Under the pieces are notes generated by a model. The model saw nothing but the letters and a program-made list of their open reading frames with translations, did no database searches and was not told where the DNA came from. DNA of 64,000 nucleotides. Origin: a virus. Positions 25,951 through 34,605 of the stretch are shown in pieces. Position 1 is the first letter of the stretch, and each line of letters opens with the position of its first letter. The stretch lies in the IMG/VR virus record IMGVR_UViG_3300044712_000688, positions 1 to 64,000 of that record. The stretch is one strand, 5' to 3'. A program made the position numbers and the translations under genes.

Positions 25951-26024
25951 CGAGACTTAGCTCAGCTGGTTAGAGCCCCGAACTCATAATTCGGTCGTCG
26001 TGGGTTCAAGTCCCACAGTCTCGA
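25951..26024 (+). tRNA. tRNA with CAT anticodon (Met or Ile2)
   Basis: Acceptor CGAGACT/AGTCTCG, D-arm GCTC/GAGC, anticodon loop CTCATAA (anticodon 25985-25987), T-arm GTGGG-TTCAAGT-CCCAC. The C1-G72 pair and lack of three G-C pairs in the anticodon stem argue against initiator. Whether it is elongator Met or lysidine-modified Ile2 cannot be told by reading. Confidence 0.9.
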
Positions 26025-26041
26025 CGATGTAGACTATACCT

Positions 26042-26665
26042 ATGGATGGTTTTAGTCTCGTACATAACTTTATTTCTGAGGAAGAGAACAACCAGTTGGT
26101 TGAGTTCTTGGATGAAATATCGGGCTACTCACCTCAGGAGCCTTCACACAGACATGCCCTAGGCTATCCAGGGTTTAGAATTGCATCTAAAATTTGCATG
26201 GATAATCCTGCTCTTCCCTTAACGGGAGATCCTAAAAAAGATTCTGCAATCATGCTAATAACTGAGATCTATGACAGAGTCAAATATTTCTTGCAGGATG
26301 TATATAAAAAAGAGCTGCTACTAATCCAAGCCAGCTATACAGAAATCGGTGTTGGACCTGGGATGGGACTTCATTCAGATAACTACTGGCTTAACGGAGA
26401 GCTTAGAGATGACGACATTTCAATTGTCATGGAGCATTCAGCGGTGCTCTATTTGAACTCTCATGAGGATGAGTTCACTGGCGGAGGTCTATACTTCCCG
26501 TTGCAAGATTACAGGTACTTACCTCAAAAAAGCGACCTAGCATATTTCATCGGAGACTTGGATCACATTCACATTGTTGAACCAGTTGAAAGTGGAAAGA
26601 GAAAGAGTCTCTCTATTTTTTACGGAAATAAAGAAACTGTTTTATATCACTGCAACAACACTTAA
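26042..26665 (+). CDS. 2-oxoglutarate/Fe(II)-dependent oxygenase
   Basis: 207 residues. HxD at H111/D113 (GLHSDNYW), a later His at 175 or 177 (LDHIHIV) and R187 (GKRKSLSIF); SAVLYLNSHEDEFTGGGLYFP is the jelly-roll core. TAGACT (26030-26035) lies six bases before the ATG, overlapping the end of the tRNA run, so it is likely leaderless. Substrate unknown; it is divergent from the other four oxygenases. Confidence 0.87.
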   Translation: MDGFSLVHNFISEEENNQLVEFLDEISGYSPQEPSHRHALGYPGFRIASKICMDNPALPLTGDPKKDSAIMLITEIYDRVKYFLQDVYKKELLLIQASYTEIGVGPGMGLHSDNYWLNGELRDDDISIVMEHSAVLYLNSHEDEFTGGGLYFPLQDYRYLPQKSDLAYFIGDLDHIHIVEPVESGKRKSLSIFYGNKETVLYHCNNT

Positions 26666-26684
26666 ACTTATGTAGTGTAGTGCA

Positions 26685-26757
26685 CCCCGTGTACCCCAAT
26701 GGCAGAGGGACCCGACTTAAAATCGGCTCAGTATCGGTTCGAGTCCGATGGCGGGGA
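26685..26757 (+). tRNA. tRNA with TAA anticodon (Leu), short variable loop
   Basis: Acceptor CCCCGTG/GGCGGGG with a G-G mismatch at the seventh pair; D-stem CCC/GGG; anticodon stem CCGA/TCGG with loop CTTAAAA (anticodon 26718-26720); T-arm ATCGG-TTCGAGT-CCGAT. The variable loop is only about five bases, whereas bacterial tRNA-Leu normally has a long variable arm. Charging by leucyl-tRNA synthetase is therefore uncertain. Confidence 0.8.
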
Positions 26758-27372
26758 CTAAGGAAGCATGTCGTAGAAAAACACAAGAAGGTTTACGCGC
26801 GACCCCTTTGTAATCTCGTTGACTCCGTGAGATACGTAGTGGCCGGGAAACAAAACTAAACTTCCCTTTTTAGGCTTAATTACTACGCCTTGGTCATCAA
26901 ATAAAAGCTCTCCACCTTCATAGTCGTCATTTAGCAAGATGCTACAAACGTGAGATCTTTTCTTGCCGTCAAACTCTCCGTTTGGATTAGCATCCTCGTC
27001 TCGGTGAGACGCAAGCACCGCGCCCTTATCCATGACGTTCCCGAAGATTCTGCTGAACACAAATTCGCCATACATTTCATATGTGTTTTCGTAGTAATCT
27101 CGTACGGCTTCAACCAGATCAATTAGCTTCTTGTCTGGATCCTGGTGGAGAGGGTAGTGTCCAGCTGCTAACAACTCGCTATCAAAAAAGCCCATCCCAC
27201 GAAAGTGTGGCTTAGGGTCTTTTTGAGAATTCTGAAGTACTATCTGCGCAAAATAGTCGCAAGTTTCAGGTGATAGATAGTCTTCAATTACGTGAAATGA
27301 GCGTTCGCTAGTCAACCTAGTTCCTTTTGTTAGATAGTCCAATTGTACCTTAAATTGTGTTTGTCTTGACAA
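26758..27372 (-). CDS. 2-oxoglutarate/Fe(II)-dependent oxygenase
   Basis: 204 residues. H123/D125 (SHRDED), H182 (SHGV) and R192 (GSRVNLLVFF), with SILLNDDYEGGELLFDDQG and PKKGSLVLFPG: the prolyl-4-hydroxylase-like fold. Start is a TTG at 27372; AAGGTG lies just upstream. Its stop abuts tRNA-Leu on the opposite strand with no gap. Substrate unknown. Confidence 0.86.
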   Translation of the reverse strand: MSRQTQFKVQLDYLTKGTRLTSERSFHVIEDYLSPETCDYFAQIVLQNSQKDPKPHFRGMGFFDSELLAAGHYPLHQDPDKKLIDLVEAVRDYYENTYEMYGEFVFSRIFGNVMDKGAVLASHRDEDANPNGEFDGKKRSHVCSILLNDDYEGGELLFDDQGVVIKPKKGSLVLFPGHYVSHGVNEITKGSRVNLLVFFYDMLP

Positions 27373-27395
27373 AGCACCTTGGAGTCTGATATAAA
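27366..27395 (+). promoter_or_regulatory. Consensus promoter, leaderless start
   Basis: TTGACA (27366-27371), 18-nt spacer, TATAAA (27390-27395), six bases, then ATG at 27402. The -35 box overlaps the start of the divergent oxygenase gene. Confidence 0.7.
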
Positions 27396-27401
27396 TGTCC
27401 C

Positions 27402-27581
27402 ATGAGTAATTCAGATAATGGCGAAGAGCAGATGGATGACTTCCTATACCGCCTAAGGAACATTGACGGTAAGCTGGTCAAAGGTAAAAAAGAGATCGAG
27501 GATTTGGCCACAAAGATCGAATTTACGTTCCTAATGCTGGCAAATGATATGGCCTATCTTGATTCTGAGGATCGGCTATAA
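27402..27581 (+). CDS. 59-residue acidic helical protein
   Basis: MSNSDNGEEQMDDFLYRLRN, then a coiled-coil-like stretch KGKKEIEDLATKIEFTF. ATG lies exactly where transcription should begin from the promoter just upstream. The stop lies inside the next gene's TATAAT box. Function unknown. Confidence 0.65.
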   Translation: MSNSDNGEEQMDDFLYRLRNIDGKLVKGKKEIEDLATKIEFTFLMLANDMAYLDSEDRL

Positions 27582-27590
27582 TTGTAGCTG

Positions 27591-27755
27591 ATGCCATCAA
27601 AAGAAAATAATGACCAAGATAAGCCAGTAGCTACAGCTCGAGAGGTTCTTGACTTCTTGGTCAAAGCTGGCCATATAAACTACAGCAAGCCAGACAACGT
27701 GTATTTTTACTGGAAAGATGGCGATTTAATTTTCTTAAATTTTAGACTCGAATAA
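27591..27755 (+). CDS. 54-residue hypothetical protein
   Basis: MPSKENNDQDKPVATAREVL, then NVYFYWKDGDLIFLNF. A perfect TATAAT (27577-27582) ends eight bases before the ATG, so the transcript is leaderless or nearly so. No family recognised. Confidence 0.6.
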   Translation: MPSKENNDQDKPVATAREVLDFLVKAGHINYSKPDNVYFYWKDGDLIFLNFRLE

Positions 27756-27792
27756 TCTGATAGTATCTTCCTAACTAGAGAAAGAGATAGTG

Positions 27793-28092
27793 ATGCGAGA
27801 ACGACAGCTGCGAAAGATTCAAAAACAACGCCACATGTCAAACATCGCTATCATGATTTTGAATAATCCTGTGTTTAAAAATCTCAGCGATGCAGATCAA
27901 AAAAAGATGGCTAAGCTAATCTACAAAGCTGAAATGATTGAAATGCACGCCCGTGATAAAGACATCATTCGCCTAAACTCTTCCTTCCAAAACATCGTAG
28001 ACGCTATCCGTATCAATCTAGAGCAGCTAGATGAGCGTGAGTTTTTAGACGATGATGAAGATTTTGATGGAGACGGTGGAAACCGTCTATAA
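27793..28092 (+). CDS. Hypothetical helical protein
   Basis: 99 residues from the ATG at 27793 (a GTG directly before it is also possible); AGAGAAAGAG upstream as ribosome site. Basic N-terminus RERQLRKIQKQRH, helical middle DADQKKMAKLIYKAEMIEM, acidic end DDDEDFDGDGG. TAGTAT upstream is a possible -10. Followed by a strong terminator. Confidence 0.72.
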   Translation: MRERQLRKIQKQRHMSNIAIMILNNPVFKNLSDADQKKMAKLIYKAEMIEMHARDKDIIRLNSSFQNIVDAIRINLEQLDEREFLDDDEDFDGDGGNRL

Positions 28093-28097
28093 AAGAA

Positions 28098-28133
28098 AAT
28101 CCCCCCGGCTACGTAAACCGAGGGGGATTTCTT
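28098..28133. terminator. Bidirectional terminator
   Basis: AATCCCCC(C)GG paired with CCGAGGGGGATT around the loop CTACGTAAA, with A-run before and TTTCTT after. It separates the plus-strand gene from the converging endolysin gene. Confidence 0.88.
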
Positions 28134-28143
28134 GTTGGGTAAG

Positions 28144-29019
28144 TTAGCCTAGAGCTTTCCAAGTCAGGGGACCAACAATTCCGTCCGACTTGAGTCCACT
28201 CTTCTTCTGGAGTGCCGCTACTGCCTTATGGGTATTTTCACCAAATACGCCTAGCTGATCTCCCTGTACGGCTAACTTCGTTTGTAGATATTTAACCGCT
28301 GCTCCCTTAGAACCCTTCTTAAGTTCTCCAGTTAGTGCTGGCTTTGCCGGAGCTAGTGGTGCCTTCTTTACAACAGGTTTTGCTACTGGAGCAGGAGTTA
28401 CTGGAGCTGGAGCTTTATTAGCTGCCTTTTCTGCTTCATACTTTTCCTGTACCTTAGTTGCAAACTCTTCGGTGTGCTCTGGCGCATCTGCGGTAGGAGC
28501 ATCTTCTGGGGTAGAAGCTGGTGCTGCAGCAATCTCTGCTTCTTGTGCGATAAGTGCCTTGAAGAACTTAACTGCATTAACAAAGCCCTTGCCATCTGCT
28601 GACCAACCGTGAGACTTGCCTGCCCACATCTCCCAGTGGAGGTGAACACCAGTAGACATACCAGTGGTGCCCATGATTCCTAGAACTGTTCCGGCTTCAA
28701 TCTTCTGACCTGGCTTAACCTTGATTGAGCCATCCTTCATGTGTGCATAAAGAGTTGTGTAGTGCTTGCCGTTGATCTTGTGGTAAAGAACTACATAGTT
28801 ACCGAAGCCTCCGCCTGGTGCGGTTGACTTAGTTGCCTTGAGAACCTTACCTGCATAAGGCGCTTCGATGTAGAATGGGCCCTTACCTAGGCCGATAATG
28901 TCTGCGCCATTGTGGTGCTTTTTAGTCTTCTGAACTGGGTGAATTCTCCAGCCCATTTCGCTGGTAATCTTCCAGTCTTTTCCTAGCTTCCCGTCTAGTG
29001 GGAACTGTGCTTTTGCCAT
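28144..29019 (-). CDS. Endolysin: M23 peptidase plus peptidoglycan-binding domain
   Basis: 291 residues. LytM/M23 domain (10-145) with zinc ligands H36xxxD40 (HHNGAD), H93 (YAHMK) and HxH at H126/H128 (VHLHWE). Pro/Ala linker (185-225). C-terminal PG_binding_1 domain (ELKKGSKGAAVKYLQTKL, FGENTHKAVAALQKKSG, DGIVGPLTW). No signal peptide, so release needs a holin. It cuts peptide cross-links of peptidoglycan. Last gene of the leftward lysis-type operon. Confidence 0.92.
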   Translation of the reverse strand: MAKAQFPLDGKLGKDWKITSEMGWRIHPVQKTKKHHNGADIIGLGKGPFYIEAPYAGKVLKATKSTAPGGGFGNYVVLYHKINGKHYTTLYAHMKDGSIKVKPGQKIEAGTVLGIMGTTGMSTGVHLHWEMWAGKSHGWSADGKGFVNAVKFFKALIAQEAEIAAAPASTPEDAPTADAPEHTEEFATKVQEKYEAEKAANKAPAPVTPAPVAKPVVKKAPLAPAKPALTGELKKGSKGAAVKYLQTKLAVQGDQLGVFGENTHKAVAALQKKSGLKSDGIVGPLTWKALG

Positions 29020-29258
29020 GTCATATCCTTTAGTTTTGCCATAGCGTAGCTGTGGCGGTAGTTGTTTTTGTATCCTCTTTGGAAAGCTATGAAATCTTCC
29101 CGTCTTTGGTTGTACTCTGCAACCCTCGGGAACATATTTGAAGGATTGCGTAGCGGTCTGAGGGCATAGTAGGTCTTAGCTGCTAGATAGGCCTCCCTAC
29201 CTAGCTCTTTCTCATTTGGCTCGAAGTAGAACCGAATGTACGAGAAAAGCCTCTTCAT
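28995..29258 (-). CDS. Hypothetical basic protein
   Basis: 87 residues, rich in Arg and Tyr (SYIRFYFEPNEKELG, RREDFIAFQRGYKNNYRHS). Overlaps endolysin by 25 nt and the upstream mini-gene by 4 nt (ATGA), so it is part of the operon. No family recognised. Confidence 0.7.
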   Translation of the reverse strand: MKRLFSYIRFYFEPNEKELGREAYLAAKTYYALRPLRNPSNMFPRVAEYNQRREDFIAFQRGYKNNYRHSYAMAKLKDMTWQKHSSH

Positions 29259-29428
29259 GGCTCAATTTTATCAGCTTTAGCTATATCCCATTTGTGCATG
29301 AAATTGCAAATAAAATCGCGCCGAGAGCGCCAGTCTTTGGGACCTTCGACGCTTTCGACGCGACCTAGTGCTAGTTGTGCTTCTAGCCAAGCTTGGTGGC
29401 TATGTTCCTTGCACCCGCAGGAGAGCAT
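29255..29428 (-). CDS. 57-residue Cys/His protein
   Basis: MLSCGCKEHSHQAWLEAQLA, then VEGPKDWRSRRDFICNFMHKW. CxC plus HxH near the N-terminus may bind zinc. ATGA overlap with the downstream gene and 5 nt from the upstream one support translation. Function unknown. Confidence 0.6.
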   Translation of the reverse strand: MLSCGCKEHSHQAWLEAQLALGRVESVEGPKDWRSRRDFICNFMHKWDIAKADKIEP

Positions 29429-29433
29429 GTTTA

Positions 29434-29634
29434 CTACTCTTTGTCGTCCTTTTCTTCCTTTTCATAGCGGAAGATAGGGAATGTGATAATCCAGATGCTT
29501 AGGGTAATTAGGATCATATTTCCGACTAGCTCGCGGGCTGAACCCTCGAGAAGAACCCATGCAGTACCAAGACCGAGAAGAGTCCAAGCTTGGTCAACTA
29601 GGTCCTGAAAGAGAGCCTTGATAAAGTGCTTCAT
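29434..29634 (-). CDS. Small membrane protein, candidate holin
   Basis: 66 residues. Two likely membrane segments: residues 13-30 (VDQAWTLLGLGTAWVLLE) and 36-54 (LVGNMILITLSIWIITFPI), then a highly charged tail (RYEKEEKDDKE). Size, topology and place in the operon before endolysin fit a holin, though the paralogous pair at 10.5 and 33.6 kb are competing candidates. Confidence 0.62.
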   Translation of the reverse strand: MKHFIKALFQDLVDQAWTLLGLGTAWVLLEGSARELVGNMILITLSIWIITFPIFRYEKEEKDDKE

Positions 29635-29643
29635 TTCTATTCC

Positions 29644-30057
29644 TTACTTGTTTGTTTGAGCTGCTGCTCGGCGTTGTTTCAAAAGATCAAAGTCCTTGAT
29701 CTTGGTTTCTCCCATGTACTCCCAAGCGTAGCCACCTGCGATCATGGCTTCGTTGAAAGATTTTTCTGCTCCGTCAATGAACAACCAACCAAGTACTCGT
29801 CCGTACTTCTCAGATGAGTCTGGCTTTTCTGTTCTAATGACAACGGTTGTTGCTTTCTTAAGAGTTTCCTTAAGAAGATTCTTGACCTCTAGGCCAAGTA
29901 CTTTTTCTGCTTTGTCAGAAGTACGTGACTCGGGGGTGTCAATACCTGCAAGACGGACGCGCTTGGTAATTGAGATGTCAAACCCTAAGTCAATGTCAAC
30001 GTCAATAGTGTCTCCGTCAACAACGCCTAGAACAGACTTAACTCTGTATTCGTACAT
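29644..30057 (-). CDS. Staphylococcal nuclease-like thermonuclease
   Basis: 137 residues. SNase fold with VVDGDTIDVDIDLGF, VRLAGIDTPE (R35, D40, E43) and KYGRVLGWLFIDG (R87), then FNEAMIAGGYAWEY: catalytic residues are complete. Calcium-dependent cleavage of DNA or RNA. No signal peptide. Sits between the giant secreted protein (TAATG overlap) and the candidate holin. May degrade host DNA or act at lysis. Confidence 0.88.
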   Translation of the reverse strand: MYEYRVKSVLGVVDGDTIDVDIDLGFDISITKRVRLAGIDTPESRTSDKAEKVLGLEVKNLLKETLKKATTVVIRTEKPDSSEKYGRVLGWLFIDGAEKSFNEAMIAGGYAWEYMGETKIKDFDLLKQRRAAAQTNK

Positions 30058-33000
30058 TATTTGATCCTTCGTGAAGCTCCAGCAGGAGCGGCTGATGCGG
30101 TTGCAGCGATTGCTGCTCCAGCGATTTGACCAACGATAACCGCGGCTACGGTTGCCTTCTGTGCTTCTTCACGAACCTGAGGGTTCATGTCAGCACCAAC
30201 GTTAGACAAAAGGTTTAGAACTTCGGCAACTGCAACTGCGGCAGCACCAATACCTGGGATGCTTGCTAGCTCCTCTGACACAACAATGTCGTCAGCCTGA
30301 GCTGCAACATACAGTGCGTCAAGAGCTTGCTGGTATTCTTCTGATCCCTTTTCTGCGGTTTCGAATACCTGTAGAGCTGCTTCCTTAATTGCTTCCGCCT
30401 GAGATGGGGTTAGGTCCGTAGGAACAATCTCATCGAGAGCAATATTCAAAAGAACATCAGCAGTAATAACTTCTGGAAGATCCTTTACTGAGCTAATTGG
30501 TTCTTCTGGCTTAGCTGGTTCTTCTGGAGTCGGGGTTGGCTCTGGAGTTGGAGTTGGTTCAGGAGTTGGTTCAACGGTTGGTTCAGGTGTAGGAGTTGGC
30601 TCTGGGGTTGGGTCAACTGTAGGTTCTGGAGTCGGCTCTGGTGTTGGTGTTGGTGTTGGTGTTGGTTCTGGAGTTGGTTCTGGAGTTGGTTCTGGAGTTG
30701 GAGTCGGCTCAGGGGTAGGTTCTGGGGTTGGAGTTGGAGTTGGCTCTGGGGTAGGGGTAGGAGTAGGAGTAGGGGTAGGTTCTGGGGTTGGAGTTGGAGT
30801 TGGCTCTGGCTGAGGAGTTGGTGGGATAACTACAGGAATTGGGGTGTAGTTAATGTCTTGAATAATAAGAACTTTGACCACGCCAGGGCAGGTGTCTCCA
30901 GCAATGCTGTTGTCTGAGAAGGCAACAACTGACGAAGTTCCTGCGAAGATCTGAGTCATCTGTTGAGAAACATCTAGACCACAAGATGCGTCTTCTGGGT
31001 TTCCATACCAAGCTGTCACTGTCTGGAATGTGTGGCCTTGGATTGCATTGATTAGAAGTGATTGACCTTCAACAATCGAGTAAACTCCTGTTGGAGCTGG
31101 GGCTGGAATGTTGGCAGTGATAGTGGTTGAGAACTCTGAGTACAGCGAGATGCTATCAATATCACCGCGGATCTTGAAGGTGTAGGTTAGACCTCTTCCT
31201 CCGGTTGATGCAAAGATCTGAGCTGGGAGGTTGATTGAAGTAGAGTTGGCAGCTACTCCCCATCCTGCGTTGTTGCCAGTTGTGAAGAACACCGCGTAGC
31301 GTTCTACCTGAGTGTTCTGAGTGACTGATGCATCCCAAGTCAGGGTTACGGAACCATCTGAGTTAACGGTTGCCTGAAGATTAGTTGGAGCTTGAATCTT
31401 CGGAGAAACCTCTAGGTTGTTTGCGTACGCGAATGGGTGGGTGACCTGTGCTGAGAAGTTTGCAACATTAATTGCGTAGTAGGTATTTGTGTTGTTGGTG
31501 TAATCAAACTGGTTGTACTCAACAAATACTCCACCCTTACCGTCCCAGGTATTGCCCTGGATAGATGCGCCTCGTTGGTTAGATCTGCCGTCATTGTTGC
31601 GGTCATCTAGGGTGATAGCTTTATTTACGTTGTTGATAAAGGTGTTGTTGTGGATTACACGGCCCTGCGGTGGGTCCGAGAAGAACGAAGTCCAGCTGGT
31701 AGGAATCCACGAACTTGTGTAGATAGCGTACTGGTTTCCGTTGAATGTTGAGTTAGTTACTCGGTGCTTGTTGATTCCTTGCATGCGGAATCCAAACACG
31801 TTTGAGTTGAAGGTTGAGTTGTCAACTAAAACTGTGCGCTCACCGTAGATGGCAGTTGAGTTGCTGGTGAATGTTGTTCCGGTGATAGTGATGCGGTTGT
31901 CGTAAGCAGTGTCTACAGCTGTAGTAACGGAAGGGGTTGATCCGTAGTTAGAGAAGATACCTTGGTTGTTGTTCGTGAAAAGTGAGTTCGAGATGTTGAT
32001 GTACGAACCACCTTCCTTAGTTGTTACGGCAGTTCCCTGTGAGATGTTGCGGAAGTGGACGTTATTAACGTTGGCGGTTCCACGAACAATCCACAAAGCC
32101 GAACCGCGTTGCCAGTCAGCTGCGTATGTGTTCTGGATGGTGACATTAGATAGGTTTAGCGTTAGAGAGCTATTTCTCATGTCAAACGCTGTGAACTGGC
32201 CGTTTCCGTCAATAATCGAGGTTGCTCGGTTGGCAGAAGTGATTGTGATGTTCTGAGTAATCAGCGGTAGATTTGCGGTCAGAACAATTGGCTCTGTCGT
32301 CTTAATAGTGATGAGATCGTAGATACCGCCAGCTTGTGCGTTAGCCTGTGCGATTGCCCAGCGGAGGGTTCCTTCAGCTGTAGTGTCAGCTGTAGAGGTA
32401 ACTTCTAGGCTGGTAGGTGGCAAAGTAATGGCAGAAATCGCATCTGCAACTGCTTGTTTTGCAACTGTAGCAGTGTTTATTGCATTTGTGAGGGCAGTAA
32501 GAGTGGCAGAAACTACCTGTTGTGCATTGTCACGGATTGTTTCTAGGTTCTGAAGGTAGCTTGGGGCAGACAAATTGGTGTAATTTTGCTGAGAACTCGC
32601 AAGTGTAGCAGTCGCTGAAGTTACTGCATTGGTTGCTGAAGTGTAATTTGGAGTCAAAGCATCTAATGTTGCCTGTGCATCTAGGTAAGTCTGGTAGGCA
32701 TTTGCGTTGTATGAGTTGCTGGTGAATGTGAACTTATCTAGATAAAGGATGTCAAAGTCGCCTGGAATGACATAAGACTTAATAACTTTGCCAGAAGGTG
32801 CAGTGTAGGAAACGTTGCAGTAGTAGTTAGGGCAGTTATTGTTTCCGACACCATTAGGATTTGTGAAGGTGGCGGTGGTGTCATCAGTGAAGGTAACGGT
32901 AATTAGCTGGTCGCCATTACGTGCGTAGGTCTCGAAGCCTAGGGCGGTAGGTGAGGAGTTTGTAGGTGGAATTATTGTCAGACCTTGGCCCCACTGGTTC

Positions 33001-33626
33001 ACAAAGATGCGTCCGCTTGTAAGCATTGGGTTGCCAGTGTTAGACGCAATAGGGGTTGTACCAGCTAGCAGGAAGCGAATACCTGATGTGATCTGGTTAC
33101 CGTCAAAGTTCTCGATGATGTTCGAGTTGACAACGGTTGATTGATAGTTATTGAAGGCAGTATTTCTAGCAGACAAAGCTGCAGAATAGCTTGGTTGTAG
33201 GGCTGTCAGGGAAGCGGTAGCTGAGTCATAGTTTGCTTGGGCAACATCTAACGAAGCCTGAGCTGTAGCGATCTGCCTTGGAACAGCGCTAACGTTTGTC
33301 TGCGCTGTTTGAAGTGAAGCTAGTGCGCTGTAGTAGTTCTGTAGGGCTGTAGACGCATTTGCAACTTCTGATGAAAAAGTACCTAGGGTTGATGCAAACG
33401 TATTAAGTTCGTTGATCCTAGAAGAAGCGTAGGTCTGGTAGTGCCCTGTATAAGTTGAATACTGCTGGGTGTAGCTCTGTAGGTCCTGCTGGAGCCCTGC
33501 AACCTGCTGAGCAGGGTCTTCGGACGCATATGAGATTGTAGAGCCAACTGTTAGCGGAAATAGGAAAGCAAGGCTTACCGCTAAATATGCACTTAATAGA
33601 GGTCTATTTCTTAGGCTTAGACGCAT
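30057..33626 (-). CDS. Giant secreted beta-helix / FnIII / Pro-rich protein
   Basis: 1,189 residues from the ATG at 33626; a TTG 36 nt further upstream is possible. Residues 1-35 are a signal peptide (basic RLSLRNR, hydrophobic core, SYA cut). Next a coiled-coil, Ala/Gln/Thr-rich region (about 40-170), a carbohydrate-binding-like beta domain, a right-handed parallel beta-helix (about 410-720, [16 protein letters not shown]-type rungs), an FnIII-like domain ([21 protein letters not shown]), a PTPEPT repeat and an Ala-rich C-terminal end. No sortase signal seen. It resembles bacterial adhesins more than virion proteins. Role inside a lysis-type operon is unclear. Confidence 0.8.
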   Translation of the reverse strand: MRLSLRNRPLLSAYLAVSLAFLFPLTVGSTISYASEDPAQQVAGLQQDLQSYTQQYSTYTGHYQTYASSRINELNTFASTLGTFSSEVANASTALQNYYSALASLQTAQTNVSAVPRQIATAQASLDVAQANYDSATASLTALQPSYSAALSARNTAFNNYQSTVVNSNIIENFDGNQITSGIRFLLAGTTPIASNTGNPMLTSGRIFVNQWGQGLTIIPPTNSSPTALGFETYARNGDQLITVTFTDDTTATFTNPNGVGNNNCPNYYCNVSYTAPSGKVIKSYVIPGDFDILYLDKFTFTSNSYNANAYQTYLDAQATLDALTPNYTSATNAVTSATATLASSQQNYTNLSAPSYLQNLETIRDNAQQVVSATLTALTNAINTATVAKQAVADAISAITLPPTSLEVTSTADTTAEGTLRWAIAQANAQAGGIYDLITIKTTEPIVLTANLPLITQNITITSANRATSIIDGNGQFTAFDMRNSSLTLNLSNVTIQNTYAADWQRGSALWIVRGTANVNNVHFRNISQGTAVTTKEGGSYINISNSLFTNNNQGIFSNYGSTPSVTTAVDTAYDNRITITGTTFTSNSTAIYGERTVLVDNSTFNSNVFGFRMQGINKHRVTNSTFNGNQYAIYTSSWIPTSWTSFFSDPPQGRVIHNNTFINNVNKAITLDDRNNDGRSNQRGASIQGNTWDGKGGVFVEYNQFDYTNNTNTYYAINVANFSAQVTHPFAYANNLEVSPKIQAPTNLQATVNSDGSVTLTWDASVTQNTQVERYAVFFTTGNNAGWGVAANSTSINLPAQIFASTGGRGLTYTFKIRGDIDSISLYSEFSTTITANIPAPAPTGVYSIVEGQSLLINAIQGHTFQTVTAWYGNPEDASCGLDVSQQMTQIFAGTSSVVAFSDNSIAGDTCPGVVKVLIIQDINYTPIPVVIPPTPQPEPTPTPTPEPTPTPTPTPTPEPTPTPTPEPTPEPTPTPEPTPEPTPEPTPTPTPTPEPTPEPTVDPTPEPTPTPEPTVEPTPEPTPTPEPTPTPEEPAKPEEPISSVKDLPEVITADVLLNIALDEIVPTDLTPSQAEAIKEAALQVFETAEKGSEEYQQALDALYVAAQADDIVVSEELASIPGIGAAAVAVAEVLNLLSNVGADMNPQVREEAQKATVAAVIVGQIAGAAIAATASAAPAGASRRIK
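30527..30825 (-). repeat. Pro-Thr-Glu-Pro repeat tract
   Basis: About 100 residues made of TPEP, TPTP and EPTP units in the giant secreted protein; at DNA level a GGTTCTGGAGTTGGA-like hexanucleotide-based repeat. Probably an extended cell-wall-spanning stalk. Prone to slippage. Confidence 0.9.
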
Positions 33627-33909
33627 TTGAGGAGTCTTCTCCAGCTTCTTTGAGGCGGACAACTTGAGAGAAAATCATGTTGACTTCACTTCGGCTGATC
33701 TTTCCGTCCTCTAAGAAAGCGAGAGCTAGCTTCTCAACAACCTTTGCAACTGCTAGCAGACCACCAAGCGCGGCAGACATCCATACATCTAAACCAATAA
33801 TTGAGCCAGCTCCGATTACGCCGAGTGCGCTGGCAATGAATGTGGCTATAACCCTGTACGTGATGTCGAGGGTTAGCCCGGCTTTGCTGTTCTTATTTTT
33901 TGTAGACAA
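33604..33909 (-). CDS. Small membrane protein, holin-like (paralogue 2)
   Basis: 101 residues, TTG start. Two hydrophobic segments: [20 protein letters not shown] and [19 protein letters not shown], then [13 protein letters not shown] and a Lys-rich tail. Aligns with the 86-residue protein at 10489 across its core. It heads the leftward lysis-type operon and overlaps the giant protein's start. Could be the holin or an antiholin. Confidence 0.62.
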   Translation of the reverse strand: MSTKNKNSKAGLTLDITYRVIATFIASALGVIGAGSIIGLDVWMSAALGGLLAVAKVVEKLALAFLEDGKISRSEVNMIFSQVVRLKEAGEDSSNASKPKK

Positions 33910-33956
33910 AATGGAGGCTCCGATTAGGTGGCCTCTCCCCGATACCTATTTTACCA
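33908..33956 (-). promoter_or_regulatory. Promoter and hairpin leader of holin-like gene (copy B)
   Basis: Read on the minus strand: TAAAAT, eight bases, GGGAGAGG, then GAGGC paired with GCCTC around a loop containing CTAATC, then the start codon. Same order of elements as at 10435-10488. Confidence 0.55.
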
Positions 33957-34017
33957 TGTATAGCTTGCGCTGAATCGCCGTAGATGTTAGTATTTAGGGG
34001 ACCTTAAGGAGGTTACT

Positions 34018-34164
34018 GTGGTAATTTCATTCGTTCTAGATTGGGCTTCATTTGTTGCCGGAGTGGTGACAACCCTACTAGTCAGCTTCATTGGGCTGTT
34101 TGTTGTTGCTGGTATTCAGTACCGTAAGCACTCTCGTGGCACCGGACGCCGAGGCCGTATCTAA
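34018..34164 (+). CDS. 48-residue single-pass membrane protein
   Basis: GTG start after AAGGAGG. One hydrophobic segment (SFVAGVVTTLLVSFIGLFVV) and a basic tail (RKHSRGTGRRGRI), so the tail should be inside the cell. It diverges from the lysis-type operon. Function unknown. Confidence 0.68.
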   Translation: MVISFVLDWASFVAGVVTTLLVSFIGLFVVAGIQYRKHSRGTGRRGRI

Positions 34165-34178
34165 GTTATACTTAGAGC

Positions 34179-34358
34179 ATGGAAGATAGCTGGAGCTTAG
34201 TGTTGTTGGTGGTCGTTGTTATATGGCTACTATCAATACTAAGTTTTAGCATCTACTTCTGGCTTAGGGTTATGCCCGTTCTAAAGCAACTTCAGGAAGA
34301 GCCAGACGGAAACATGCAGCTGGTGAAGATCTTTTTCCCGCCTAAGTTCCACCGCTAA
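34179..34358 (+). CDS. 59-residue membrane protein
   Basis: One hydrophobic segment (LVLLVVVVIWLLSILSFSIY) then a charged C-terminal half. TATACT (34167-34172) lies six bases before the ATG: leaderless. Its stop overlaps the converging minus-strand gene by 4 nt. Function unknown. Confidence 0.65.
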   Translation: MEDSWSLVLLVVVVIWLLSILSFSIYFWLRVMPVLKQLQEEPDGNMQLVKIFFPPKFHR

Positions 34359-34576
34359 GAGAAACTCTCTTCTTCTTCCTCTGGCCCCCACGCATATAAC
34401 TTTGCAGTGCTTAGTAGATCTATAGCTTCATAAGCTAGGGCTTCTACTGCAAGTAGCAGGTCCGCCTTCTTCTCTGGGTCCGTAGGTTCTTCTACCTCGT
34501 AATGCGCCTCTTGGATGGCATAAGTACATAGCTCTATACGTTCTAGAGCTCGGCGCAGTGGATCCCTGGTTTCCAT
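34355..34576 (-). CDS. Hypothetical acidic protein
   Basis: 73 residues, helical (RRALERIELCTYAIQEAHYE), ending in EEEEESFS. On the minus strand TAAAAT lies six bases before the ATG, so leaderless. No family recognised. Confidence 0.68.
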   Translation of the reverse strand: METRDPLRRALERIELCTYAIQEAHYEVEEPTDPEKKADLLLAVEALAYEAIDLLSTAKLYAWGPEEEEESFS

Positions 34577-34605
34577 GAAACTATTTTAGCTTGGGATACT
34601 TTACC

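Noticed and set aside
29292-29477. Plus-strand open frame opposite the lysis-type operon
   Set aside because: The minus strand carries a better gene (29255-29428) with overlapping start and stop; the plus frame lacks a ribosome site.
31412-32256. Extra frames inside the giant secreted protein gene
   Set aside because: Shadow frames of a repetitive Thr/Asn-rich gene on either strand without start signals.
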